Source: Diphasiastrum complanatum
Lineage: Eukaryota > Streptophyta > Lycopodiopsida > Lycopodiales > Lycopodiaceae
Direction of reading: 5' to 3'
Assembly: GCA_029204225.1 (NCBI GenBank)
Contig: CM055102.1
Location: 24,581,390 to 24,645,389 of the forward strand
DNA: 64,000 bases
Of this stretch, positions 32,341 through 44,890 are shown one piece after another (the stretch's first letter is position 1; each line of letters begins with the position of its first letter). Below the pieces are notes generated by a model. It did no database searches. It had not been told where the DNA came from and was given only the letters and a program-made list of their open reading frames with translations. The translations under genes were made by a program, and so were the position numbers.

Positions 32341-34440
32341 CTCCTCCTTAAAATATATTTATCTGATGTTGGTGAAGATCCTTTGAGTTTGGATTCTTTG
32401 CTTTGCATTTGAAGTGAAGATGAACAAAGAATCCATCATAGCAGTATGCTTACCAAATCCATGATAAGTTCTCTTTGATAGAAATCTTTTCCAAATGCCT
32501 TTGAAAAATATTCCACCAACCTGTTACTATGCCAATGTACCTCCTGCATGTCTGATGTCAATCCTGGGTATGCAAAGTCCACATTCATGAAGTTGGCTGC
32601 AAGAAAGACTAAAAAAACTGAGGCTTCCATGCCTCATCATGACCACAAAGATCATACAGATCAAGATTGTGCCATGAGCAATATTCAGGATTAAGCATAC
32701 TAGCTTCACTAGTCCAAAAAATATGAACTCTATCCAAAATGGATCTAAACTTAAAACCATACTCAAACTTGATCAAATTAAGGCTAAATACTTTCTTGAG
32801 GGTGTAAGTGTCCTCAGCGGATGCTTCACTTAACCTCACAAGAAGTTTACAATATGCCTCAATACATGAAAAAACTCTTTTTTTCAAACTATGAGTACTA
32901 AACTCATATTTGCTCTTCCTCAATTTAAGAGTATACAAATAATGGTACAACATCTTGCTTTCTAGATCTCTTGGAAACATAATCAAGTCACAAAAGACAA
33001 GAAATAATTCCAAACTAAAGACTTCATTCAAAAACAGAATAGTCTTACTTGATCTTTGAGATAAGCAAATCTCAATTAAGCAAGATACATCATTAATCAA
33101 AGAAAAAGAACAATAGGTGAGTAAAACAAAATGAATACCACCTTTACTTTTCTTTTCTTTTCCATGAAATAAGATCAACAAGGACTCGGACTTGTACAAT
33201 GATGAAGATCTCCTTGGACATGCATGTTGAGGATACTCCTCCTCAAACCTTGACCTCATCACAACTTGATTACTTGCCATAGTAATGACTTGTGATGCAC
33301 TATGAGACACTGTGCTCTCGGCCACTTCCAAGATAGAAAATAGATCTTCAAAATCAAAAACGTCTCCATGCTCAAACACCTTCGAGATAGAGAGTGTAAA
33401 GGCTATGTAGCCTTCCTTGGTGGATAAGCATCCAACCATGATCCATAGACTAGGATCACCATCCTTCTTTCTTTCCAAGAAACCACATACAAAGCAATAG
33501 TCTTCAAGAACACTGAGGTATACAACCTTAGGCTTATAACTGAACAAGACTTCATAAAGTGCACTCCTTCCATGAGCTTCATAACTCCATAAAGTTTTGC
33601 ATGATGGAACATACACATGCACCAAAAACCTTGAAGAGACAAGACACATCCAAATGTAACTTGTGGATCCATCAATAGTACATGCAAAGCAAGAAACACC
33701 TTCCTTGCTTACTGGTAAAAAAAGATGAACATCAGAATGTTCCAACTCCATAGAATGTTCTGTCTTTTTAGAAGACATTAAATATGGATCCATAAGTGAT
33801 TTTGCCATAGAATAAGCCACTCTTGGCTTGATTTCCTTGACTATAATAGGCATAGACCTGAACTTGGAAACATACAACTTCCTATGCCATAGCTCCTCCT
33901 TGGAAACATAAGCCATCAATGCAGCATCACATAAACTTGAATTTTCATGCACATCTAGCTTGAAAATACCTCCATATCTAGATCCACTTGCAAGGATCTT
34001 ATCTTCTTTCTTTATGAAACAACCATTGATATTGAAATCCACTTCATAACCATCATCTAACAACTTTCCTACACTAATCACACTCTTTGTGAGATTAGGC
34101 ACATAGAGAACATTGGAAAGTGTAAAATTCATAGAAGATGTAAGTTCTAAAGAACAACTTCCAACACCTTCAATTGCACATGCATCACCAACTGCTGTGT
34201 ATATTGATTTCTTAGGATCTTGAACAGATTCAATAGAAACAAAATAATCTTCGGAGCAACTCATATGAGTTGTTGCTCCACTATCAATATACCATGATAC
34301 ATCATTAAAAGGTAAAGAAGAAAAACTAGACATCAGAAGAGATGCCTCTCCACATTTTGCATGTGAGTCTTCTATGATACAACTGGTTTGAACTTCTTGT
34401 GTCTTCTTCTTGAAGTTAGAAGGCTACATGTCATGCACCT
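32341..34440 (-). mobile_element. copia-F, internally deleted derivative
   Basis: Minus-strand copia remnant bounded by a 3' polypurine tract and partial LTR. It contains a zinc-knuckle trace (SNFKKKTQ, about 34,410), the 574-codon ORF (34333-32609) and an RNase H tail (YFSKAFGKDFYQREL in 32630-32436). No 5' LTR or primer site was found upstream. Confidence 0.75.
32609..34333 (-). CDS. 574-codon ORF: deleted copia polyprotein kept in frame
   Basis: In order: protease site (WYIDSGATTHMSC, residues about 14-26), protease tail (NVLYVPNLTKSVISVGKLL), pre-integrase (EELWHRKLYVSKFRS), and the integrase start (HSDVHLFLPVSKEG). Integrase core residues (SDNGGEY and the glutamate motif) are missing. 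The integrase C-terminal domain (YEVLFSYKPKVVYL, STKEGYIAFTL) follows, then the pre-RT linker (RRSSSLYKSESLLI) and an RT-fingers trace (LIMFPRDLESKMLYHYLYTLK). The RT palm is absent. No stop interrupts 574 codons, unlike every other copia copy here. The copia-E paralogue shows about half identical residues over the last 180. Whether it is translated is unknown. Confidence 0.7.
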   Translation of the reverse strand: MSSFSSLPFNDVSWYIDSGATTHMSCSEDYFVSIESVQDPKKSIYTAVGDACAIEGVGSCSLELTSSMNFTLSNVLYVPNLTKSVISVGKLLDDGYEVDFNINGCFIKKEDKILASGSRYGGIFKLDVHENSSLCDAALMAYVSKEELWHRKLYVSKFRSMPIIVKEIKPRVAYSMAKSLMDPYLMSSKKTEHSMELEHSDVHLFLPVSKEGVSCFACTIDGSTSYIWMCLVSSRFLVHVYVPSCKTLWSYEAHGRSALYEVLFSYKPKVVYLSVLEDYCFVCGFLERKKDGDPSLWIMVGCLSTKEGYIAFTLSISKVFEHGDVFDFEDLFSILEVAESTVSHSASQVITMASNQVVMRSRFEEEYPQHACPRRSSSLYKSESLLILFHGKEKKSKGGIHFVLLTYCSFSLINDVSCLIEICLSQRSSKTILFLNEVFSLELFLVFCDLIMFPRDLESKMLYHYLYTLKLRKSKYEFSTHSLKKRVFSCIEAYCKLLVRLSEASAEDTYTLKKVFSLNLIKFEYGFKFRSILDRVHIFWTSEASMLNPEYCSWHNLDLYDLCGHDEAWKPQFF

Positions 34441-35713
34441 TGGTCAAGTGGTTTTAAGATGGTGGTCTCCTCTTGTTTTTCTCCTCTTGTTTTGTATATA
34501 ACAAAAATGAGAGACTTTACTCTTTTTCTTTTTTCTTTTCCTCATCCTTCATTTTGAAATGAGACATTGGCACTTGTGATGTGTCACACACTCCGAGTCT
34601 TTTCCACTATTTTAAAGGCAGTACTCCATTTCCTCAATTTTCAAACTTTGAAAATGGAAATGCCCTTTTCTTGATAGGATAATCAACTTTTCCCTCGATC
34701 ATTATTTTTCGGTGATTTACATAAAAATTGTCAAAATTTGGTTGATGTCAATTTTTTTGCATTTTCTTGGTATCAGATTTCCTCTTAGGTGTCAAAAAAA
34801 ATGCCCTAAAAAATTCTCATATATCTCAATATATTATTGAATATGGCGTAGCCAACTGAAAAACAAACTTTAGAGTCAATTCTAAGACTATTTTATTTAA
34901 AAACTTAGATACTTCTTTTTGGGCGAACCAGGACCCCTTCGGCATGGCCTATACAAGCCAACTACTACTTTTAATCTACTTCATATTAAAAAAGAGCACA
35001 AAACCTTGCATAAAAATCGTCGATTTTGCGTGCGAAAAAATTGGCTAACAACCCAACTAGCATAATGAACTTCAAGATAGTATGAATTATTTCATGAAAA
35101 TAAAATACATGCAAAGCTAATACAACTCCATCCTTGATACTACTCAAGTCGTGTTCATATTTTATGAACATAATAAGATATTCAAGTGATTACAATTTAG
35201 ACAAATTGATGCGTAAACCATGTTAATTAGTCCTAAAATGGTCTAGATAATCAACAAAGCATTTGGACCTCCTAGCTTGATTTTTATTAGAGCATTCAAG
35301 TGGGTAAAAGCCAAAGTAAGAAAAGTCAAAGAACATAAGAGCTATACAACATCATGATATTTAAATAAAATATAGACCTTACTTTCATTATAGAAGTTAT
35401 TACACCACAAAATTTCAAATCACAAGTCCAAACTTTGGTCGAGGACACTATAATTTTGACCCTCTTCCACTCAAGTTGTACTACATGATTAAAAATCAAA
35501 TGTTCAAACGATTTCAAGCAAATCTCTTATGAATGACAACTTAGAAAATAGGTGCTTTTTGGTACAATAACTACTAAGCTAAGATCGATGTTTCTACCAA
35601 TCAAGACATTTGTAGCTGCAGTAAAAATCGAGTAACCATGTGTATTATTCCAATTGACATGCCGTTGTAACCTATGATCATATGCTCATATAACATTGTT
35701 ACAGTTCAAAAAA
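34441..35713. other. No gene; downstream flank of host gene
   Basis: AT-rich sequence without recognisable domains. The host gene's transcript should end here (minus strand); a GGAATAATACAC stretch about 65 bp past the stop could serve in polyadenylation, but this is weak. Confidence 0.4.
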
Positions 35714-35816
35714 TCATATTTTGTAGACCTTGTATCCATCCTCTGGATTAGTCATGCCCTCCTCCCAATCACCAAAATTCTTTCCTCCAAAAATCAATTG
35801 CTTGATGCCAACGTGT
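35714..35816 (-). CDS. Host gene exon 8 (residues 301-334, stop)
   Basis: Acceptor TGTGACAG|A completes Gln. Codes for HVGIKQLIFGGKNFGDWEEG then MTNPEDGYKVYKI and TGA at 35716-35714. Confidence 0.9.
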
Positions 35817-38800
35817 CTGTCACATTGCAACAAACAAGATGCTCGAAGTTCAATAGCTAGATGTTGCCACAATAGCCTAAGATTAAATCATTTATTTTGC
35901 ATTTGGATTTTTTTTAATCAGGAACTACTAAAGAACCAATTATATATTCTCAAGTATTCATAAAAATTATTCAGCCAAGCACATTATCATGCAGATATGG
36001 TTGGTGACATCAACATCAGTAACAAACAATCAAAATACCTCACCCAAATTAACTCTTAATTTTTAGAGCATAGCACTCCCTAACACAGGAATGAAAAAAT
36101 ATGATCAATCATAGATCTGCAATGGGAGAATTGAAGGTGCTTACTGTGAACTAAGAGCAGTAAGTGAGTTGATGATCACATCCAATGCCAAAGGATCTGA
36201 CGTCCCAAGATCCACCCTATAAAGAGAAAACAACATGAAAGGTATTAAAGCACATACTGTGTTGCTGCAATGATACACAACACCCACCTTACCAATTTGA
36301 TCAAATCAATGGTAGATTTGAAGGGCAGAAGGTCATATTTGGGTGTGTAGCAAAAATGCCTCTTAAAAAATGGAAAAGCTCAAGAATCCAACTCATAGTA
36401 AAGAAGTGATTGATTACCAAGGAACAATAAGGTCCATTTTTTTGGATTCCTTTGAGCCTTGAAGACTAGAGAACGTACCCAACCACCATTTTTAGTTGGT
36501 ATATTCTTTGGCTCTATCCTACTCACATCTATTGTGCTCTACAATGTACGACACTATTTCGCATAGAATTAGATCCTACCATCTGCCAACAGAAGAAACC
36601 TACATTGCAACATGTACTTAAGCATAAATATCACTATAAGAAAAGGTGGCATAAGGGTCCGACCCAAAAAGTGCAATGCATACACCAATGAACAACGATG
36701 TATCGAGGCTATTGTTAGGCGTCAAAAAATCTGCACAACCAAAAACATCATCTACGAGAGTTTGTTCAGGTATCTCTACCAAGGTCAAGGTGGGAAAATG
36801 AATGTAGGTTATGCATGATATTATTTTGTGATGCAATCTATCACGAACAATCTAAACACAACTTGGAATATTTTTGGATAACTTGTTCAATGATGCAACA
36901 TGAAAGGATGAGGTTGGAGAGACAGTGTGTGTGCGTGCACACAGACAAAAAGACATACACAGATACACGCTTCCATGATTGTGTATTACAAAATCATGGT
37001 CTTCAATATATCTAATCTTTCATGCAAGGAGACTTTTCATGTTTTATTGTCACATACTAGAGAGTGTTTCCTATACATATATGGGGTTAGTCTTCACAAT
37101 TCCTATCTTCCGTATGAGATCGGCACGCACTGGTCAATTAGGGAAAGGAAAATCTTCCCTTCTTGTCAATATAGACAATTGTTCTATGCTAGAACACACT
37201 TAGATGACACGTAGAGTCTTGTCGATGCTTGGACACTCTGGTCACTCCAATGATTAAGTATGCATGAAAGGTATAATCTGTTGGGCTCATGATAGTAGAA
37301 TGAGCTAGCTTTTCACATCTCCACGTTTCTATGCTATCATGGATGATAAGTGGCAAGCCCTAAATTCCAAACCAAATTATCCTACCCAAGTTTTTGTGCC
37401 TCCAACACCTTTTCAGGCTATCTTGAGGAAGATCATTTATTTTTCTATAAGTTATGACATTTAGGGACATAGATGCGGGTGGAGGAAGATATCCATGGTT
37501 AGCACTTATGTCATCTGTAGAGCTCCATGAGTAGGGATATCACTTATCTTGATATTCTCAAGTTCTTATCACACCTTCCAACTCACTAGAGACAACAACG
37601 ACAACCTATGAGACTAGTAGCCTCGAGTAATGCACATTGTCACACTACTTGGGCAAAACACAATCACCCATCTCAACATACATACTACATGCCATCACCT
37701 TGACATATAGCACCACTCTTAACAACCGTCATGACTTTCTTCAAACCACAATCTCTCTACATAATTGTGGATGATTCTCACTCTCTGTAGCTGGGCAAGG
37801 TTAAAAGAATTTATTTAGGCCTAGACATATGAGTTTGCTTTTAGTTCTAGTTCTACCACCTGATTGACTACTAGTTTCAATTTAGTTTTTTCTAATCTCA
37901 AAGATGATTTACACTCTTGTAGTATGAAACATACCTGCTTTTCATTCTTATGTACCATTGGGTGCCAAAATCATTTATATATCCTTCTTTCAAGCTGTCT
38001 ATGCACATTTTCTATCTGGGCTATCCTAGTTAACCTTGCAAAGGAGCCATCCCCAATCCTTGTCACACACAGATTTGTTCGGTAGCTTTTGAAAAATTCA
38101 ACCAATCGAATTCCCAATTTGGTTCAGGGCTTCATGATCAGCCTACTTGATAGTTTGATGATAAGCTCACCTTCAGCTTATTGAGTTTCATCACATGTTC
38201 ATAACTTTACTTATGGAAAAGGGCAACTCAAATTTGTTTCTTACAAAGCTTGAAGCTGAAAATCAGTTCTTACGAGAGAAAAACAAGCCTTATGTGAAGA
38301 TTATCATGGCCTCCAAGAATGGGAAGACAAATTGGAGGGGCAAAGCCAGTCTAGTTTGGAGGTCAGTAATCTCCAATTTGAACTTAAAATTTTGCAGTCT
38401 GAGATACTACTACATACAAAGAGGGAAAAATGGCTTGGGCTGATAGGGTTAGGAATTTTACAGTTTCTCCCATTAAGGTGGATAAAACCGCTCTTAATTG
38501 GCCTGGTCAAAGGAAGAGCAAGAAAGTTAAAAGATGCCTCAAATTTAATTATTAAGGAGGCTGCTGACATGGAGAACTTATTTGGTGCCATGGGAGCATG
38601 AAACTGCATGTTGTCTCAAATGTGATGTACTGGATGACTGTCTCAAGCTCGCACATCTATCTCGCAACCATCTACGTCTATCCAGCGTAGATGACTCCAG
38701 TGATCCCCAGTGCCAGATCATCCTAGAATTCCTTCGGGCGAGCTAGCTTTTTGCCCCATCACGCTGGTTTGCATCAGAGCTGAGCAAGGTAGAGAAATGG

Positions 38801-40040
38801 CAGGAACAGCGCTATTACAGTATCGCACTTGTTTTCCTTTGTAAAAAGGTACGTATTTTTTTTTAGAAATCTTTTGGGCCCGTCCCAGAATCCCAGAATG
38901 GAACACGTTCCAGATAATGTTCCGATCCGGAACGGGCAATAATGGCACAGTGGCAACGGAGTTTGAGCTGCATGGGGCAAGAAATCAGCAAAAGAAACTT
39001 TTTGGTGAGTTTAGACTTCTCTTTTTGCATACGAATAGATTGAGCTGTAGGCAACGAATTTGGGTGGTGGGTGTTTGTTCTAACCCAACTTTCTTTGGGC
39101 CCACGGACATTCCTACAACGTTATTTCTAGCCGTTACCACGCATAATGAGAGATGTGAATGTATCACCCAAAATCCATGTGTCTTTTTGCCCCCTTTGTG
39201 AACTTACCTATAGGCGACCAATTGAGGTGTCGTTTGATACTACACTGTATTTCGTTTGATTCTACACTGTGTTTCTTTGTACCTATAGAGACTCCCACGC
39301 TATTAGTTTTGCCGGTTGTCGTCTACAGTGAAAGTTGCCAATGCCATGCCCTAATCCCATGTATAGTTCGAATCCAGCACAAAACATTGTTTCAGCTTAT
39401 CTACCTTGAAATGGACCATACTGTACCTAGAACTACTGGCAACCTTCATAAATGCACTGCTCTTGCCGAGAGCTTCAATCTGATACTTATATTGCCCACC
39501 CAAAAAAAAAAACAATTCTCAAAAACCCTAACTAAAACCGCGAATCACGGCTTGAACCGCAATTTGCAGTTCTATACTGCAACTATGGTCCAGACATACA
39601 AAAAATGTGTCCTGGGAAAGTTCTTAAAAGAGAACAAATATATTTCAAAAGAATTCATGATTTGTACCAAAGTCGAGCCCAATTGTCTTGAAATTCAAGA
39701 TTTCCAATGTTGTGGAAAAATGCAGGTAAGGCTTCGGTTGCACTCTCCGTACTGTAGAATGGACTCTCACTTGGTTGTGCATTTGTAAGCTGCAAAGTCA
39801 GTAAACATACAAACTGATTAGCAGCCAGGAACACTTTAGAAAAATGAATCGCTATTTTTTTTGGACTTACAAAGAAAAGGTAGCCTTTGTGAGCACAATA
39901 AAGAGCTATTTGAATGGATGGCAACAGTTTATGGAAGAAAAACTGTCTGGATGGTTTTAGAATGCCAAACAAAGGGATCAACACAAATATCAGGTTCATG
40001 CTTAAATTGACAGCACTTTTTCAAACTTCACAAGAAGAAA

Positions 40041-40092
<52 letters not shown>

Positions 40093-43000
40093 TGCTCCCG
40101 TGGCCAAATCTGCCTCCCTTCCCTCTCATCGCGCAATCTCTCTCTCTCTCTCTCCTCCATCTGCTTACCGCCTCCTATGGCACCTAAGAAAAAGGAGGGT
40201 GTTCTTACACCCCCCTCCCTGTTGGACACCCCCCCATCACCGGTAGTGATGGAGGAGCCGTCTTCGGTGACAGAAACTATCAACATGGCTGCCATTGACT
40301 ACACTCCTTCCAAACCTACCGAAAGTCTTTTTGCTTATGATCTTAGTTTTATCCGGCAAGAAATTCTTGGACTTAAGAAACAACTACACCTCTTTGAAGC
40401 TGAAAATAGCAAGTTAGCTAAGGATCTTTTTGGTGTCACGGAACGTGTGGAGCAGCTTGAGCAAGAAAATATATATCTTAAGCAACGAATTGCAGAAAAA
40501 AGTGCCTTGGAGGAGACTTCCAACAAGATCAATAGCTTGGAGAAACAAGTCGAGGAGACGAAAACGTGGGCAGCACTCTTCAAACCGGATGATATGGGCA
40601 GCAAACTCTCATCACTCGCAAAACAGGTTGAAGAAACGACATCGATCCTTAAGCAAGGTAATCACTCTCAGATTTCATCTTTTCCGAAGGAAAACGATTT
40701 GGAGACAGTTTTGGGTGAACAAGCCAGAAGGGCCAAAAAAGCCTTTAACATTAGAGTAAGAGGCATTGCAATGGTGGAAAACCGTTGGAAGAAGCTACGG
40801 ATTTGCTCATTTCCAAGTTATCTCATGTGGCTGACGGTTTTGATACTGCTTGGCGCAGTAAATTTGATGACAATGTTTTGTTTATCAAGTTCCGCTCGCT
40901 TTCACAACGCAATGCTGCCCTTCGGCTTAGGGCAAAGCTTAAAGGTACTTTCATTTATATGGATGATGACTTAACAAATACTCAATGGTTGGCAAGAAAA
41001 AAGATTATCCTTGAAGCGAAAGAGAAAGGGCAAAGGGTTGTTTTTATTGACGGGAAACCGAGATTTTTCGACCTTCCACAATAGGAACTAGGGGCCCCCG
41101 GATATAGAAGCTACCCGAGATCCCCTACCAATTTGAGACTTGGCTTCTGGAATTGTAATGGTTTTTTATCTTCGTCATCAGCCGGAGACTTTGCTGATTT
41201 TATTAGAAAATGCGACATTTTGTTGTTGGCTGAAACTCATGAGTCCTTATATCATCCTCTTCCAAATATACAGGAGTACTCTTGGCATTCTGCTTTTCGT
41301 CCATTTGTTAGGGGAAAAACTTGTCGAGGATCTGGAGGAGTAGCTTGTTTATACAGAGACACCACAGTTCAGATGGTTAAACAAGATCCATACGCTCGCT
41401 ATATTTGGTTACACATTATTGGCTCACTATTGGGATTACCTCAGGACATCTATATAGCTGTATGCTATTTTGCTCCACAGACCTCAGTGTTTGCTGAGTT
41501 TGGCGGGGACCCTTTTCAGGCTCTCTCAGATGATATTGCTATCTTTTCTCAGCAGGGTTCCATTTTACTAGCAGGTGATTTCAACGCCCGCACAAGCTCT
41601 AGACAAACCGAATTTCATGCAGCTACGGATCTTCTCAGGCTTTACCCTTTGGATATGGGGCTAGACCGGGTATCACAGGATGCAGACACTCCAGCTACAT
41701 CTTTCGGGGAGCAGTTGATCACTCTAGCAGAGACACACGCTCTTGCCATTTTGAATGGCCTCACACAGTGGCCTTCCTCATCAGCATATACATGCTATCC
41801 TCATGGTGGAGGACATAGTGTGGTCGACTACTTCATTGGATCACCTGCTTTGATCTCTCACATTTCTGATTTCTCCATCACACCCCCTACCATTTCCGAT
41901 CACTCACTCTTACACATCTCACTTGGTCACATAACCTCTTCTTTGCAAATTTCTTGCTCTCTTCCCACTCATAAACGTATTCCTTTCACCCAATCTGGAT
42001 TCACTAATTACACCACAATCTTATCCCAACTACTCGCTAACTTCCCGTTCATGGCACCAATTGACCAGCAAGCCACTTTTCTCTCTACATCCCTCTTAGC
42101 TGCTGCTTCCTCATCCTTCCCCACCAAAACGACATCATCTCACAGAAGTGTTCACAACAGATGGTATGATGCAGAATGCCGCTCTCTTCACAATCATGTG
42201 ACATATGCCAGGTCACACTCCCCTGCCACACTCAAACAATGCCAGAAAGAATATCATAGAACCACCAGAACAAAGAAGATCAAGTACCTACAATCACTCT
42301 GCCAAAAAATGATCAACTCTTTAGATTCACCCTCCTCCTCTTTTTTCTGGAAACATTTCACCAGACACTCTTCAACATTGGCCCCCATAGCCATCGAATC
42401 CTGGATCGAGTATGCCACGGAGTTATATACCACGGACTCTCCTCCTACCTCACTCTCACCGAGACCTGACCACTGCTCACTTTTCACCCCTGACATGGTT
42501 GAAAACGCCATTAAACATGCCAAACTAAATAAAGCCACTGACTATGACTCCTTAAGTGTAGACTTCCTAAAGCCCGTAGCACATCTCATCTCCCCTTACA
42601 TTGCTCATGTTTTTAACACAGCTGTTACTTCTGGTTTTCCTACGGCTTGGTGTACTAATATCCTTCACCCCATCCTCAAGGCAGGTGATCCCATGAATGT
42701 AGGAAACTACCGCACCATTATGATTGGCCACACTCTAGCTAAGATATATGGCTCTATACTACAGACAGTCACTGGATCTTTTGCTGAAACTGAGGGTTTA
42801 CACGCTATGGGTCAAGCTGGTTTCAGACCGGGATATTCAAGGCATTATTGAGGAGGCTCGACATCGGAAACAAAGAATTTACTGTTGCTTTGTGGATTTT
42901 CGCAAAGCTTTTGACTCTGTTCCACGACATCTTCTTTTTCAGAGACTGTCTTCACTTGGCTTTTCAGAGGATACTATTGCTGCGATCATTACTTTATATG

Positions 43001-44850
43001 AGCGAGTCTTGGCACGTTTCAGAGATGGTAGTGGCTGGTCCTCACAGATACATTCTACCATTGGGGTGAAGCAGGGTTGCCCCTTATCACCCACTCTTTT
43101 TGCACTATATATAGATGACCTCGAGCGGATTATTCGCGAGGAAGGTGGAGAGGGCTGTCCCCTAGCAGACATTATTATCCCCATTCTCTTGTACGCTGAT
43201 GATGTGGTTCTCCTCTCATCCTCTGCAGCTGGTTTACAGAGTCACCTTTCTGCTTTACATCACTTTTGCCAGCGTTGGGGATTGACGGTTAACCTTAAGA
43301 AGACTAAGATTATGGTGTTTAACACCAACAGACAGCATATGAGAGATGTGATTTTCTATTATGACGGGCTACCGATTGAGATCGTGACCTCCTACACCTA
43401 TTTGGGAGTTCTTTTCTCTGGTCCGCTACTCACTTTTCGACCAGCAGCCACCGCCAGGCTCCGCAAGGGGCATACCGCTCTTGTGCATATGGAGAGATTT
43501 TGCTCTACTTATTATGTGCAGGATCCTGCTACCAGATGCCTACTATTTTCTGCTACTGTCTCCCCAGTTGTGCTATATTCGGCTGAGACTTGGTGCCCTG
43601 ATTTATCACGCGATACATGGAGAGATCTTACTCGTATCCAGCTTCTCATGCTGAGTAGGATAATTCGGGCTAAGCCCTCAGTACCACATGATATCATACT
43701 AGCCGAGTTTGCTTCTCCTCCATTAGTTGTTGGTGCTATGTTTCAGATCATCACCTTTCTTCACAGGGTATCAGATCTAGATACCTCCAGATACATTGTT
43801 GCTGCTCTCACTTCATCTTGTACCCTTGCAGATCAGGGAGCCAAGCACTCTTGGTATCGCAGTGTCTCAGCCCTTCTTCAGACTTGGGGTTTATCCGCAC
43901 TTGATCTTCCGAATGGAACCCATGCTTATATCAGACAGCAGATTTACCGGAGCTACATACGCACTATATGGTCACATCCTGATCCAGATAGGGTCAAGCT
44001 ACATTATTATGGCACACATCTTTTACGGCTGGACGTTTCGGGCTTGCCTATTCTTCCAGTTTATCTTACACAGACGCTATCTTTTGGTCTGAGATATCGT
44101 ATAGGACAGCTTCGAGTCTCTTCTCATCAGCTTGCTATCGAGACAGGTAGATACACAGACACTCCCAGATTGCAGCGGATATGTCAGCTTTGTTCTCTTC
44201 AGGAGGTGGAAGATGAGTTTCATTTCATCTTTCGCTGCCCAGTATACTATGAGATTAGAGGACGATACCATTGTTTATACCGAGATATTCCCCTCACGTT
44301 GAGCTCCTTCCTCGAGTATCCAGATGCTAGATGTGTGGGTCTTCTTTTGAGAGAGATGTATATTTTACGAGCTTCACTTCTACCTACGCTCTCAGATATG
44401 GATTCCAGTCAGGCTCACATTACTCAGTTCTTCCAGAAGCGAGACAGAGTGGATATTTCGGTTGCGGATTTTGACGTCCCCGTCCGAAGATCGAAGACAC
44501 AGAGAGTTTCGGCTCGATCCAGTGCTACTAGATCTTCATACGCCTCCCACCAGCCTACATCACGACCCACTACTACCATCACTCATTACTTTCAGCTTGC
44601 TCGTAGCTAGTTTCCTCCGCGGAGCAGGTGGTTAAGCTCTTGCTTTGTACCCTCACCAGCTGGTGGTCAAGCTTGGATACTTTTTCTCTTAGAGACAGAG
44701 AGATCGATATTTTAGTTTTAGTTTTACTGTCTTTTCATTGGTAAATAAGTCCTTATGCGGACAATGCTTCTCACATTTTGTACTCTCTTTTGTCTTATGT
44801 GCCCCTGGGCACCAAAAGACGTTAATAATAATAATTCTAATTCTAATTCT

Positions 44851-44890
<40 letters not shown>

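Larger units (their letters stand above)
40090..44853 (+). mobile_element. LINE-1: near full-length non-LTR retrotransposon in a (TC)n tract
   Basis: 5' UTR 40090-40176, ORF1 40177-41084, ORF2 41133-44610, 3' UTR 44611-44822, and a tail of ATA/TCTAAT units to 44,853. (TC)n DNA adjoins both ends. It lies antisense in host intron 5. Both ORFs have one frame break, so the copy is probably inactive, but motifs are well preserved and decay is recent. Confidence 0.93.

Noticed and set aside
32609-34333. 574-residue ORF as a novel host protein
   Set aside because: It contains the copia protease site, pre-integrase and integrase C-terminal motifs in order; it is a deleted copia polyprotein.
36612-37214. 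Cluster of short plus-strand ORFs at 36.6-37.2 kb
   Set aside because: They lie in host intron 6 and show no domain or conserved pattern.
40002-40295. Minus-strand ORF rich in RERERE before LINE-1
   Set aside because: Reverse reading of the (CT)n tract and LINE 5' UTR.
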